From positions 1,984,001 to 2,048,000 of the forward strand of contig NZ_JADCJY010000001.1 in NCBI RefSeq assembly GCF_014982715.1: a DNA stretch of 64,000 nucleotides. The letters are read 5' to 3'. Numbering within the stretch: the first letter of the stretch is position 1; each line of letters opens with the position of its first letter. This stretch comes from Gallalistipes aquisgranensis. GTDB lineage: Bacteria; Bacteroidota; Bacteroidia; Bacteroidales; Rikenellaceae. The translations under genes and the position numbers were made by a program. Below are positions 50,480 through 60,133 of the stretch, in pieces. The notes beneath the pieces are model-generated. The model made no database searches and was not told where the DNA came from. It worked only from the letters and a program-made list of their open reading frames with translations.

Positions 50480-51634
50480 ATGCTGTATCTCGCGTCTTTC
50501 TTCGTTTCGATGTTGTGCGTCTGCTGGATTCATCCCCGCCTCGTCACCATCGCGCTCACCAAGAACATCGTAGACAATCCCGACGTCCGCAAACTGCAAC
50601 GCAAGCCGATCCCCGTATTGGGGGGAATCGCCGTGTTCTTCGGGTCGATAGCAGGCCTGGGATGCGTCAGCCTGTTCTACGATTGCACGGAGTTGTTCAT
50701 CGTCGTCATCGCCATGACGGTCATGCTTTACACCGGCACGTTGGACGACATTCTCAATCTGACCCCGGCGTCCCGTCTTCTGATCGAGATCGGGACCGTA
50801 TCGTTCCTGATATGCGCAGGAGGTTACAGCCTCAACGATTTCCACGGCCTGTGGGGAATTCAGGAAATCCCCCGGACGATCGCCATCCCCCTCACCCTGA
50901 TCGCCGCCGTGGGCATCATCAACGCCATCAACCTGATCGATGGCGTAAACGGATTGTCATCCGGATACTGTGTCATGTCGACCCTTCTGTTCGGAGCGAT
51001 GTTCCGGTCGGCCGGAGACCATGCCATGGTATTTCTGGCGGCAGTATGTGCCGGCGCCCTGATCCCGTTTTTCTTTCACAACGTCTTCGGAAAGACATCG
51101 AAAATGTTCATCGGCGACGGAGGGACGCTCATGATGGGAGCCGTCATGTCCCTGTTCGTCATGCGGGCCCTGCGGCACGGCACCTCATGCGAAACATACG
51201 CCGACGAGAATCTGGGACTGATCCCCTTCACACTGGCCGTGCTGTCAGTCCCGGTTTTCGACACGCTACGCGTCATGACGGCGCGCATCCTCAAACGGAA
51301 ATCCCCGTTCCACTCCGACAAGACGCACCTGCACCACATGTTTATCCTGCTCGGATGCTCCCATGTAACGACGACCCTGGCGATCCTGACGCTGAACCTA
51401 TCCGTCATCCTATGCTGGTGGCTGGCATATATCGCGGGCTGTCCCGTCGACGGGCAGCTCTACGTCGTGACAGGAGCAGGCCTCCTGGTCACATCCGGGC
51501 TCTACTACTTCATGGACTGGCACATTCGCCGGACGACCCGGCTCGTGCGGTGTCTCCGGCGAATCGGATACAGCACGCACCTGAGCAGAACGAAGATATT
51601 CCTGAGGCTGCAGAAAATGATGGACAAGATCTAA
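50480..51634 (+). CDS. WecA-like undecaprenyl-phosphate sugar-phosphate transferase
   Basis: Encodes 384 residues with about ten to eleven membrane segments (glycosyltransferase family 4, MraY/WecA). The cytoplasmic catalytic motifs are GTLDDILNL (Asp pair), NAINLIDGVNGLSSG, MFIGDGGTLMMG and THLHHMF (His motif). It moves a HexNAc-1-phosphate, probably GlcNAc-1-P, to undecaprenyl phosphate at the inner membrane and so starts the repeat unit. It lies 6 bp before wecB. The 264-bp gap before it holds no gene. Confidence 0.92.
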   Translation: MLYLASFFVSMLCVCWIHPRLVTIALTKNIVDNPDVRKLQRKPIPVLGGIAVFFGSIAGLGCVSLFYDCTELFIVVIAMTVMLYTGTLDDILNLTPASRLLIEIGTVSFLICAGGYSLNDFHGLWGIQEIPRTIAIPLTLIAAVGIINAINLIDGVNGLSSGYCVMSTLLFGAMFRSAGDHAMVFLAAVCAGALIPFFFHNVFGKTSKMFIGDGGTLMMGAVMSLFVMRALRHGTSCETYADENLGLIPFTLAVLSVPVFDTLRVMTARILKRKSPFHSDKTHLHHMFILLGCSHVTTTLAILTLNLSVILCWWLAYIAGCPVDGQLYVVTGAGLLVTSGLYYFMDWHIRRTTRLVRCLRRIGYSTHLSRTKIFLRLQKMMDKI

Positions 51635-51640
51635 AACATT

Positions 51641-52789
51641 ATGAAAAAAATCATGCTGGTTTTCGGCACCCGTCCGGAGGCCGTCAAAATGTGTCCCCTG
51701 GTGAAGGAGTTCCGGAAACATCCCGATGAATTCGGGGTGACCGTATGCGTGACGGGCCAACACCGTGAAATGCTGGATCAGGTGCTGACGGTTTTCGGCG
51801 TGAAGCCGGACTACGACCTGAACATCATGAAAGAGGGGCAGGACCTGTACGATATCACGGCAAGGGTCCTCACCGGAATGCGGGACGTGCTCAGAGAGGT
51901 CCGGCCCGACGTGGTGCTCGTGCACGGCGACACGACGACCTCCACGGCAGCGGCCATGGCGGCATTCTACCAGCAGATACCCGTCGGCCATGTGGAAGCC
52001 GGGCTCCGCACCCGCGACATATACAGTCCGTGGCCGGAAGAGATGAATCGCCAGATCACGGGAAGGATCGCCGCCTACAACTTCTCCCCGACACCGCTTT
52101 CCGGAAACAACCTGAGGGCGGAGCATGCGATGGGAAAGATATTCGTGACGGGCAACACCGTGATAGACGCACTCTACTGGGTCGTGGAAAAGCTGAAATC
52201 CGATCAAAATCTCGGCGATGAACAGAAAAGAGTCCTTCTCGACGCCGGTTACGACGTGGACAGACTCGCCAACGGCAAAAAAATGGTGCTCATTACCGGA
52301 CACCGCAGGGAAAACTTCGGCGACGGCTTCATCTCGATATGCCAAGCCATCCGACAGCTGGCGCAAAAGTATCCGGACGTCGATTTCGTCTATCCGATGC
52401 ACCTCAACCCGAACGTACGCAAGCCCATCCATGAAGTGTTCGGCGAAGATTCAGGCCACCTCGGCAACATGTTTTTCATGGAGCCGCTCGGATATCTGCC
52501 GTTCGTCTATCTCATGAATCAATCGGCCATCGTCCTCACCGACAGCGGAGGCATCCAGGAGGAAGCTCCGGGACTCGGCAAACCCGTCCTGGTCATGCGC
52601 GACACGACCGAACGGCCCGAAGCCCTCGCTTCGGGCACCATCCGCCTGGTAGGCACCCATTGCCATAAGATCGTGGACGAAGTGAGCGACCTTCTCGACG
52701 ACGCAGCGGCATACGAACGCATGAGCCATGCCGTCAATCCCTACGGCGACGGCCATGCCTGCAAAAGGATTATAAACGCTTTAAAATAA
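51641..52789 (+). CDS. wecB: UDP-N-acetylglucosamine 2-epimerase
   Basis: Encodes 382 residues, non-hydrolysing type. It converts UDP-GlcNAc to UDP-ManNAc. The signatures are VFGTRPEAVKMCPLV at the N terminus, VHGDTTTSTAAAMAAFY, GHVEAGLRTRDIYSPWPEEMN, TGHRRENFGDG and LTDSGGIQEEAPGLGKPVLVM-type sequence. It pairs with wecC 10 bp downstream to make UDP-ManNAcA. Confidence 0.96.
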   Translation: MKKIMLVFGTRPEAVKMCPLVKEFRKHPDEFGVTVCVTGQHREMLDQVLTVFGVKPDYDLNIMKEGQDLYDITARVLTGMRDVLREVRPDVVLVHGDTTTSTAAAMAAFYQQIPVGHVEAGLRTRDIYSPWPEEMNRQITGRIAAYNFSPTPLSGNNLRAEHAMGKIFVTGNTVIDALYWVVEKLKSDQNLGDEQKRVLLDAGYDVDRLANGKKMVLITGHRRENFGDGFISICQAIRQLAQKYPDVDFVYPMHLNPNVRKPIHEVFGEDSGHLGNMFFMEPLGYLPFVYLMNQSAIVLTDSGGIQEEAPGLGKPVLVMRDTTERPEALASGTIRLVGTHCHKIVDEVSDLLDDAAAYERMSHAVNPYGDGHACKRIINALK

Positions 52790-52799
52790 ATTTAAGGAG

Positions 52800-54020
52800 A
52801 TGATAAACGTGATCGGGCTGGGATACATCGGTTTGCCCACCGCCCTGATGCTGGCATCCCACGGAGTCGAAGTCGTGGGAACAGATTACAACCGAAAACT
52901 CGTCGACACGCTGAATGAGGGCCGTACCACATTCAAGGAGGAGGGGCTCGAAGAGCTCTTTCGGGAAGCCCGGGAAGCCGGCATCAGGTTCACCACCGAA
53001 TACCGGCGGACGGACACGTACATCGTGTCCGTACCGACGCCTTACGACAAATTTTCGAAAAAAGTGGATGCCGGCTACGTAGTGGCCGCCGTGAAGGACG
53101 TGCTGAAAGTCTGTCCGAAGGGCGCCACGATCATCATCGAATCCACCATCTCTCCGGGTACCGTCGACAAATACATCCGTCCCGAAATAGAAGCCATGGG
53201 ATTCCGCACGGGCGAAGACATCCATCTCGTGCATGCACCCGAACGTATCATTCCCGGCAATATGGTCTACGAGCTGCTCCACAACAACCGCACGATCGGT
53301 GCCGACAGCCGGGAAATCGGCGAAAAGGTGAAAGAGTGTTACGCCTCTTTCTGCCGGGGGGAGATCGTGGTGACGGACATCCGGACGGCCGAAATGACGA
53401 AAGTCGTGGAGAACACGTTCCGGGCCGTCAACATCGCCTTCGCCAACGAATTGGCCCGCATCTGCCGCCACGACGACATGAACGTGTACGAGATCATCAG
53501 AATATGCAACATGCATCCCCGCGTGAACATTCTCCAACCGGGTCCCGGAGTAGGCGGCCACTGCATCAGCGTCGATCCGTGGTTCCTCGTCGGCGACTAT
53601 CCCCAACTCGCCAAAGTGATCGACGAAAGCATGAAGACCAACGACAGCCAGCCGACTTTCGTGCTCAACCGGATTTACGAAATCATGCAAAAAGAGGGGA
53701 TCACCGACAACCGCAAAGTGGGTCTCTACGGCCTGACCTACAAAGAGAACGTGGACGACTACCGCGAAAGTCCGACCCTGCAGCTGCTGGAGGCACAGGA
53801 ACGCCATCTGGCCCGTCCCCTGAAAGTATACGATCCGTTCATCGCCCGGGACATAACGGCCAATCAATATCATGATTTCGACGAATTCCTCGAAGGAATA
53901 GACCTTGTCGTCATTATGGTAAAACACGACCATATCAAACGGAACTGGGAGAAACTGAAAGGAAAAATCATTTTGGACTGCTTCAACATCTGTCCGTTGG
54001 AAGGAACGTATCACATTTAA
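52800..54020 (+). CDS. wecC: UDP-N-acetyl-D-mannosamine dehydrogenase
   Basis: Encodes 406 residues. It oxidises UDP-ManNAc to UDP-ManNAcA with NAD. The Rossmann motif is INVIGLGYIGLPTALMLA. The catalytic segment has AEMTKVVENTFRAVNIAFANE (Lys) and GPGVGGHCISVDPWFLVG (Cys nucleophile). The start ATG at 52800 follows the AAGGAG-like sequence TTTAAGGAG. Together with wecB it indicates a ManNAc-uronic acid residue in the surface glycan. Confidence 0.95.
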   Translation: MINVIGLGYIGLPTALMLASHGVEVVGTDYNRKLVDTLNEGRTTFKEEGLEELFREAREAGIRFTTEYRRTDTYIVSVPTPYDKFSKKVDAGYVVAAVKDVLKVCPKGATIIIESTISPGTVDKYIRPEIEAMGFRTGEDIHLVHAPERIIPGNMVYELLHNNRTIGADSREIGEKVKECYASFCRGEIVVTDIRTAEMTKVVENTFRAVNIAFANELARICRHDDMNVYEIIRICNMHPRVNILQPGPGVGGHCISVDPWFLVGDYPQLAKVIDESMKTNDSQPTFVLNRIYEIMQKEGITDNRKVGLYGLTYKENVDDYRESPTLQLLEAQERHLARPLKVYDPFIARDITANQYHDFDEFLEGIDLVVIMVKHDHIKRNWEKLKGKIILDCFNICPLEGTYHI

Positions 54021-54113
54021 CCTCCGCGCCCCGGACCGCCCGGCTTTCCGTGACGAAAAGTTTCGAAAACCGCCGTGGCAAAACTGTCCGCCCCCCCAAA
54101 AAAATCATCGCAC

Positions 54114-55037
54114 ATGAAAGGTATCGTCCTTGCCGGCGGCTCAGGAACCCGTCTTTACCCCATTACCAAGGGTATTTCGAAACAACTGTTGCCGATCTAC
54201 GACAAACCGATGATCTACTATCCCATATCGGTATTGATGCTGGCGGGCATCCGGGAAATCCTCATCATCTCGACCCCGCTCGACCTCCCCGGATTCAGAC
54301 GTCTGCTCGGAGACGGCAGCGATTACGGCGTCCGCTTCGAATACGCGGAGCAACCTTCGCCGGACGGACTTGCCCAGGCTTTCACCATAGGAGCCGGCTT
54401 CATCGGCCGTGATGCCGTATGCATGGTGCTTGGCGACAACATTTTCTACGGCAGTTTCTTCACGAGAATGTTGAAGAAGGCCGTCAAGGCCGCGGAGGAG
54501 GACGGCAAGGCGACCGTTTTCGGCTATTGGGTCAACGATCCGGAACGTTACGGTGTCGCCGAGTTCGACAAACAGGGAAACTGTCTGGGTATCGAGGAGA
54601 AGCCGGAACACCCGAAATCCAATTACGCGATCGTCGGCCTCTATTTCTATCCCAACAAGGTGGTGGACATCGCAAAAAACATCCGGCCTTCCGCCCGCGG
54701 GGAGTACGAAATAACGTCCGTCAATCAGACATTCCTGGCGGCCGGCGAACTGAGGATACAACTCCTCGGCAGAGGTTTCGCATGGTTGGACACAGGAACC
54801 CACGACTCCCTCTCGGAAGCCTCGACCTACATAGAAGTCGTAGAAAAACGCCAGGGCCTGAAGATAGCCTGCCTCGAGGGGATAGCATACCGGCAGGGCT
54901 GGATAACCGAAGAAAAGATTCGGGAGATCGCACGACCCATGCTGAAAAATCAGTACGGCCGGTATCTCCTCAAAGTGGTCGACGAACTGAAAGCGGATAT
55001 AAACTCCACCAACATTCTCTCTAAAGCCGGAAAATAA
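54114..55037 (+). CDS. rfbA: Glucose-1-phosphate thymidylyltransferase
   Basis: Encodes 307 residues from the ATG at 54114; a GTG at 54075 is less likely. It makes dTDP-glucose. The nucleotidyltransferase signatures are [46 protein letters not shown] and [13 protein letters not shown]. It directly precedes rfbB. Confidence 0.96.
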   Translation: MKGIVLAGGSGTRLYPITKGISKQLLPIYDKPMIYYPISVLMLAGIREILIISTPLDLPGFRRLLGDGSDYGVRFEYAEQPSPDGLAQAFTIGAGFIGRDAVCMVLGDNIFYGSFFTRMLKKAVKAAEEDGKATVFGYWVNDPERYGVAEFDKQGNCLGIEEKPEHPKSNYAIVGLYFYPNKVVDIAKNIRPSARGEYEITSVNQTFLAAGELRIQLLGRGFAWLDTGTHDSLSEASTYIEVVEKRQGLKIACLEGIAYRQGWITEEKIREIARPMLKNQYGRYLLKVVDELKADINSTNILSKAGK

Positions 55038-55038
55038 G

Positions 55039-56169
55039 ATGGGGAAAAGAAATATAGTGATCACAGGCGGAGCAGGCTTCATCGGAAGCCACGTGGTCCG
55101 TCTGTTTGTCAATAAATACCCCGAGTACAGGATCGTCAACCTCGACAAACTGACGTATGCGGGCAATCTCTCGAATCTCAGCGACATAGAAAACAGGCCC
55201 AATTACACATTCGTCAAGATGGATATCTGCGATTTCGACGCTTTCCTGCAGCTGATGCAGCGGGAAAAGGTCGACGGCATCATCCATCTGGCAGCGGAAA
55301 GCCATGTCGACCGCAGCATCAAGGACCCGTTTACCTTCGCCCGCACCAATGTGATGGGGACGCTGAGTCTGCTCCAGGCCGCCAAACTGTACTGGGAAAG
55401 CCTTCCCGGAAAATACAAAGGCAAAAGATTTTATCATATCTCCACCGACGAAGTTTACGGGGCTCTCGAAGTGACGCATCCCGACGGCATCGAACCGCCG
55501 TTCGCGGCCCCCGCGAACGCTCCGCATCACAAGGCGTACGGGGAGGATTTTTTCCATGAGACGACGAATTACAACCCACACAGCCCGTACTCGGCTTCCA
55601 AAGCCTCCTCCGACCATTTCGTCCGGGCGTTCCACGACACGTACGGCATGCCGACCATCGTGACCAACTGTTCGAACAACTACGGCCCATACCAGTTTCC
55701 GGAAAAGCTGATTCCGCTATTCATCAACAACATACGCCACCGCCAACCGCTCCCCGTCTACGGGAAGGGCGAAAACATCCGGGACTGGCTGTTCGTGGAG
55801 GACCATGCGAGAGCCATCGACCTGATTTTTCACAGGGGAGCGATCGCCGGGACCTACAATATCGGAGGGTTCAACGAATGGAAAAACATAGATCTCGTCA
55901 AAGTTCTCATCCGAACCGTCGACCGCCTGCTCGGCCGTCCGGAGGGCGCTGATCTGGACCTTATCACCCACGTACCCGACAGACCGGGGCATGACGCCCG
56001 TTATGCCATCGACTCCTCCAAACTCCGGAAGGAACTCGGATGGGAACCCTCTCTGTCATTCGAAGACGGCATCGAAAAGACGGTGAGGTGGTATCTGGAA
56101 AATGAAGCCTGGATGGACAACGTGACCTCGGGAGACTACCAGGCCTATTACAAAAACATGTACCGGTAA
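55039..56169 (+). CDS. rfbB: dTDP-glucose 4,6-dehydratase
   Basis: Encodes 376 residues, an extended SDR. It forms dTDP-4-keto-6-deoxyglucose. Visible: ITGGAGFIGSHVVRLF (NAD), HLAAESHVDRSI, HISTDEVYGAL (catalytic Thr, Asp, Glu) and SPYSASKASSDHFVRA (Tyr and Lys), then GENIRDWLFVEDH. It starts one base after the rfbA stop. rfbC and rfbD do not follow, so the intermediate is probably used by the 2,3-dehydratase at 57667 instead of going to rhamnose. Confidence 0.96.
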   Translation: MGKRNIVITGGAGFIGSHVVRLFVNKYPEYRIVNLDKLTYAGNLSNLSDIENRPNYTFVKMDICDFDAFLQLMQREKVDGIIHLAAESHVDRSIKDPFTFARTNVMGTLSLLQAAKLYWESLPGKYKGKRFYHISTDEVYGALEVTHPDGIEPPFAAPANAPHHKAYGEDFFHETTNYNPHSPYSASKASSDHFVRAFHDTYGMPTIVTNCSNNYGPYQFPEKLIPLFINNIRHRQPLPVYGKGENIRDWLFVEDHARAIDLIFHRGAIAGTYNIGGFNEWKNIDLVKVLIRTVDRLLGRPEGADLDLITHVPDRPGHDARYAIDSSKLRKELGWEPSLSFEDGIEKTVRWYLENEAWMDNVTSGDYQAYYKNMYR

Positions 56170-56201
56170 CAGGTATCGAAAATATCGAACCCCCACTCAA
56201 C

Positions 56202-57650
56202 ATGTCGGAAGAAAATCTGAAGAAGCGAACGATCAAGGGATTCGGATGGAACTTTCTTGACAACATACTGAACAGAGGGATTTCCTTTGTCGTAGGAATC
56301 GTTCTTGCCAGACTCCTGTCCCCGTCCGAATACGGCCTGATAGGCATCATCATGATCTTTATCGCCATCTTCAACAGCATTGTAGACAGCGGTTTAGGAA
56401 GTGCGCTGATCCGGAAGAACGACTGCACGGAGGAAGATTACGATACGGTTTTTCACAGTAATCTCTTCCTAAGCATCATTATGAGCCTGTTATTCTTCCT
56501 TTGCGCTCCGTTGATTGCAGACTTTTTCAACGAACCGCAACTGAAGCCTCTGGCTCAGGTGATGTCCTGCACATTGATAATCAACGCATTGTCCATCATC
56601 CAAAATACACTGCTTCTCAAACAGCTGGACTTCAAAGGGAAGATGGTCATATCCATGATAAGCTCCCTGGCCAGCGGCGCGGCGGGCATCGCGATGGCCT
56701 ATTCGGGATATGGCGTCTGGAGTCTCGTAGGGCAGCAAATTTCCAGACAGGTTCTCTACACGACGCTCCTTTGGCTCCATAATCGTTGGATTCCCCGGCT
56801 CCGGTTCTCCAAAAGCAGTTTTCACGAACTCTTCGGATTCGGTTGGAAACTGCTCGTATCGGGTCTGATCGACACCGTCTGGAAAGAAATATACCAGGTC
56901 GTCATCGGAAAATTCTACACTCCTGCCACATTGGGGCTGTACTCGAGAGCCCACCAGTTTTCCACGATCTTTTCATCGAATCTGACATCCGTCGTCCAGT
57001 CCGTATCCTTTCCCGCCCTGAGTAAGGTCCAGGACGATCCTGCGAAACTGAAACGGGGATTCCGGAAGGTCAACAAAACCTCCATGCTGATATCGTTCGC
57101 CATGATGTTCGGCATGATGGCCGTGGCAGAGCCGATGGTCAAAGTCCTGATCGGAGACAAATGGCTGCCTTGCGTCCCCTTCCTTCAGATCATCTGCCTT
57201 CAAATGGTCCTTTACCCCCTCCACTCCCAAAACCTCAACCTTCTTGAAATCCGGGGACGCAGCGACCTGTTTCTGAAAATACAGATAATCAAAAAAGGCA
57301 TCTCCGTCGTCCCCATCATACTGGGAATCTTCATCAGCATATACTGGATGCTGGTAGGCAGTGTCTTTACCGGTCTGATAGGCCTGTATGTAAATTCCTA
57401 TTATTCCGGATCGCTATTGGATTACGACCTCCGGGAGCAGCTGAAGGACATCGCCCCCTCTTTCGCCATAACGCTTTCGATGGCGATCTTCGTGTACATG
57501 CTCTCGTTCCTCCCGCTGGCCCCCCTCGCCGTTCTAATCATCCAGCTTCTCGCGGGCTTTTCGGTGCTGATCCTGCTATGCGAGACATTCCGTCTGAGCG
57601 AATACCTCGAACTGAAAGAAATCGTTCTGACCGGAATCAGAAAAAAATGA
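56202..57650 (+). CDS. Wzx-like polysaccharide flippase
   Basis: Encodes 482 residues with about 12-14 membrane segments, a member of the MOP/polysaccharide transport family (MATE_Wzx-like). Recognisable parts are KKRTIKGFGWNFLDNILNRG and LLSPSEYGLIGIIMIFIAIF near the N terminus and the FYTPATLGLYSRAHQFSTI segment in the middle. It should move undecaprenyl-linked repeat units across the inner membrane. No polymerase (Wzy) is seen within the window. Confidence 0.9.
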   Translation: MSEENLKKRTIKGFGWNFLDNILNRGISFVVGIVLARLLSPSEYGLIGIIMIFIAIFNSIVDSGLGSALIRKNDCTEEDYDTVFHSNLFLSIIMSLLFFLCAPLIADFFNEPQLKPLAQVMSCTLIINALSIIQNTLLLKQLDFKGKMVISMISSLASGAAGIAMAYSGYGVWSLVGQQISRQVLYTTLLWLHNRWIPRLRFSKSSFHELFGFGWKLLVSGLIDTVWKEIYQVVIGKFYTPATLGLYSRAHQFSTIFSSNLTSVVQSVSFPALSKVQDDPAKLKRGFRKVNKTSMLISFAMMFGMMAVAEPMVKVLIGDKWLPCVPFLQIICLQMVLYPLHSQNLNLLEIRGRSDLFLKIQIIKKGISVVPIILGIFISIYWMLVGSVFTGLIGLYVNSYYSGSLLDYDLREQLKDIAPSFAITLSMAIFVYMLSFLPLAPLAVLIIQLLAGFSVLILLCETFRLSEYLELKEIVLTGIRKK

Positions 57651-57666
57651 AACAGGACAAAGAATT

Positions 57667-59043
57667 ATGATTATACGCTCTCTTCTAACCGACGACAATC
57701 CGTTCAATTCCACGAAGGAAATCAGGCAATGGATCGAACAGCGCAATCGTGAGGTCGATGTCCGGGTGGAAAAAATACCGTTCGACCGGCTAAAGATGTG
57801 GCATTCGGACCCGGACGGCAGCATCCGTCACGATTCAGGCCGCTTCTTCTCGATCGTAGGCATCGACGTGACCACCGACTACGGCACCAACAATCACTGG
57901 CGGCAACCCATCATCCTCCAACCGGAAGTCGGATACCTCGGCATCCTGACCAAAGAGATCGACGGCGTACTCTATTGTCTGATGCAGGCGAAGATAGAAC
58001 CGGGAAATGTCAACTGCGTGCAAATCTCCCCGACGCTCCAGGCCACCAAGAGCAACTATTCCCGCATCCACTCGGGCAAATCCCCCCATTATCTGGAATA
58101 CTTCGTCAATGCGAAACCGGAGAATATCATTCTCGACCAGCTCCAGTCGGAACAGGGCGCCCGTTTTATGCGCAAGCGCAACCGCAATATCATCATCAAG
58201 GTAGAGGAGGAGGTACCGGTACTCGAAGACTTCCGATGGATGACCCTCGGTCAGATCAAAGAACTCATGCACTATGACAACATAGTGAACATGGACACGC
58301 GAACCGTTCTTTCCGGCCTGAAAATAAGCGACTACGTGACGCCACTGGACGGACTGAAAGGCATGTCGGGATTCGGTCGGGACATGATTCTGTCTTCCAC
58401 CACCAATCATGCCCATATCAGCACCCGGGACCACCTCTCCTGGCTTACGGGACTGAAGGCGAAGTACGACCTGTTCGTGAGTTTCTGCCCTGTCAACGAA
58501 ATGCCGGGATGGAGAAAGACCGCAACGGAAATCGTCCGCGACGACGGGAAATATTTCAAAATCATCGGGGTGAACGTCACGATTTCCAACCGGGAGGTGG
58601 CTTCCTGGTGCCAGCCCCTCGTGCAGCCCATGCAACAGGGCCTCTGCGCTTTCATCATCAAGAAAATCAATGGCGTCTATCACTTTCTCGTGCAGGCGAA
58701 ACTGGAGTGCGGCAATTTCGACGTCGTCGAATTGGCGCCCACGGTGCAATGCCTGACGGGCATCATTCCCCGGAACGTCGACCTCCAGCCCGAATACTAT
58801 CAATATATCATGAACGCCCGGAAAGAGCAGATCATCTTCGACACGTTACAGTCCGAAGAGGGCGGCCGTTTCTATAAGGAGCAGAACCGCAACATGATCG
58901 TCGAGGCCGACGAAGACTTCCCGCTGGAAGTTCCCGACAGATACACGTGGATGAGCCTCCGCCAGATATACAAGTTCCTAAGATTCAACAACTATCTGAA
59001 TATCCAAGCCCGCAGCTTGATTTCAGCGCTGAGTTATAAATAG
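57667..59043 (+). CDS. NDP-hexose 2,3-dehydratase (EvaA/TylCVI type)
   Basis: Encodes 458 residues made of two similar halves (about 1-225 and 226-458), as in PF03559. Matching segments are GRFFSIVGIDVTT...WRQPIILQPE and KYFKIIGVNVTI...WCQPLVQPM, then YCLMQAKIEPGNVNCVQISP against HFLVQAKLECGNFDVVELAP. The family removes the 2-hydroxyl of dTDP-4-keto-6-deoxyglucose, giving a 3,4-diketo-2,6-dideoxy sugar. Such genes are best known from antibiotic sugar pathways of actinomycetes. Here it lies in a bacterial surface-glycan locus, followed by a reductase and an aminotransferase that could use the product. Confidence 0.9.
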   Translation: MIIRSLLTDDNPFNSTKEIRQWIEQRNREVDVRVEKIPFDRLKMWHSDPDGSIRHDSGRFFSIVGIDVTTDYGTNNHWRQPIILQPEVGYLGILTKEIDGVLYCLMQAKIEPGNVNCVQISPTLQATKSNYSRIHSGKSPHYLEYFVNAKPENIILDQLQSEQGARFMRKRNRNIIIKVEEEVPVLEDFRWMTLGQIKELMHYDNIVNMDTRTVLSGLKISDYVTPLDGLKGMSGFGRDMILSSTTNHAHISTRDHLSWLTGLKAKYDLFVSFCPVNEMPGWRKTATEIVRDDGKYFKIIGVNVTISNREVASWCQPLVQPMQQGLCAFIIKKINGVYHFLVQAKLECGNFDVVELAPTVQCLTGIIPRNVDLQPEYYQYIMNARKEQIIFDTLQSEEGGRFYKEQNRNMIVEADEDFPLEVPDRYTWMSLRQIYKFLRFNNYLNIQARSLISALSYK

Positions 59044-59059
59044 CCGAAAGACCGAAGAC

Positions 59060-60118
59060 ATGTTCAAGATAGGCATCATCTGTCCTTCCGAGATAGCGTT
59101 CAGGAGGTTTCTCCCCTCTCTCCGGAACGTGAAGGAGTTCGCCTTTGCAGGGGTAGCCGTCGCCTCGCCGGCAGAGTGGGCGGGGAAGGCGGCCGTCACG
59201 GACGAAACCCTTGCCGTCCTCGAAAACGAACGGGGCAAGGCGCAGAAATTCACCGACGCCTACGGAGGAAAAATATTCGAGGGATACGAAACCATGATAA
59301 CCTCCGACGAGATCGACGCAGTCTATATCCCGCTTCCTCCCGCCCTGCATTTCGAATGGACGAAACGGGCTCTCGAAAACGGCAAAAACGCGTATGTGGA
59401 GAAACCGTTCACGACCGATCTCACGGACACGCGCCAGCTCCTGCGGATGGCCCGCGAGAAAAACCTGGCCGTCCACGAGAACTACATGTTCGTCTACCAC
59501 AACCAGCTGAAAGCGATCGACGCACTTATCGCATCCGGCGAGATCGGCCGAGTACGCTCTTACCGCATCTCTTTCGGATTCCCCCGCCGTGCCCCCGGAG
59601 ACTTCCGGTACGACAAGAGGCTCGGAGGCGGTGCCCTGTTCGATGCGGGAGGATATTGCATGAAATACGCCGGGCATCTCCTCGGCGACTCCGCCCGGCT
59701 CGTCTGCGCCGACAGCTGTCGGGACACGGTATCCGAAGTGGATATTTTCGGTTCGGCCACGATGGTGAACGACGAAGGGACCGTCGTACAGCTGGCCTTC
59801 GGCATGGACAATGACTACAAGTGCGAACTCGAAGCCTGGGGAAGCGAGGGTACGCTCTCTACCGGCCGTATATTGACGGCCCCGGACGGATTGGAACCGG
59901 ACATGGTCATCAAGCACAACCGGGAATACACTACGGCGAAACTCCCCGCAGACAATGCTTTCGAAAAATCCATCCGCCGTTTCCACGAATGTCTGACCGA
60001 TGAAACCTCCAAAAGAGACAATTACAGGGAAATCGAACGTCAAGCCGCATTCGTGAATGAATTCATAAAATTATCCGGGATGCGAACCCGCCGGCTCCGG
60101 AAGGGACAACCGGCATAA
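59060..60118 (+). CDS. Gfo/Idh/MocA-family oxidoreductase, probable 3-ketoreductase
   Basis: Encodes 352 residues. The N-terminal Rossmann fold begins FKIGIICPSEIAFRRFLP, which lacks the usual GxGxxA glycines. DAVYIPLPPALHF and the catalytic EKP motif AYVEKPFTTD (114-116) follow. The C-terminal part has GGGALFDAGGYCMKYAG. Next to a 2,3-dehydratase, the known role of family members (for example KijD10-like enzymes) is reduction of the 3-keto group of the 2,6-dideoxy intermediate. That assignment is from context, and another sugar is possible. Confidence 0.82.
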   Translation: MFKIGIICPSEIAFRRFLPSLRNVKEFAFAGVAVASPAEWAGKAAVTDETLAVLENERGKAQKFTDAYGGKIFEGYETMITSDEIDAVYIPLPPALHFEWTKRALENGKNAYVEKPFTTDLTDTRQLLRMAREKNLAVHENYMFVYHNQLKAIDALIASGEIGRVRSYRISFGFPRRAPGDFRYDKRLGGGALFDAGGYCMKYAGHLLGDSARLVCADSCRDTVSEVDIFGSATMVNDEGTVVQLAFGMDNDYKCELEAWGSEGTLSTGRILTAPDGLEPDMVIKHNREYTTAKLPADNAFEKSIRRFHECLTDETSKRDNYREIERQAAFVNEFIKLSGMRTRRLRKGQPA

Positions 60119-60133
60119 ATAAAATCGGACACA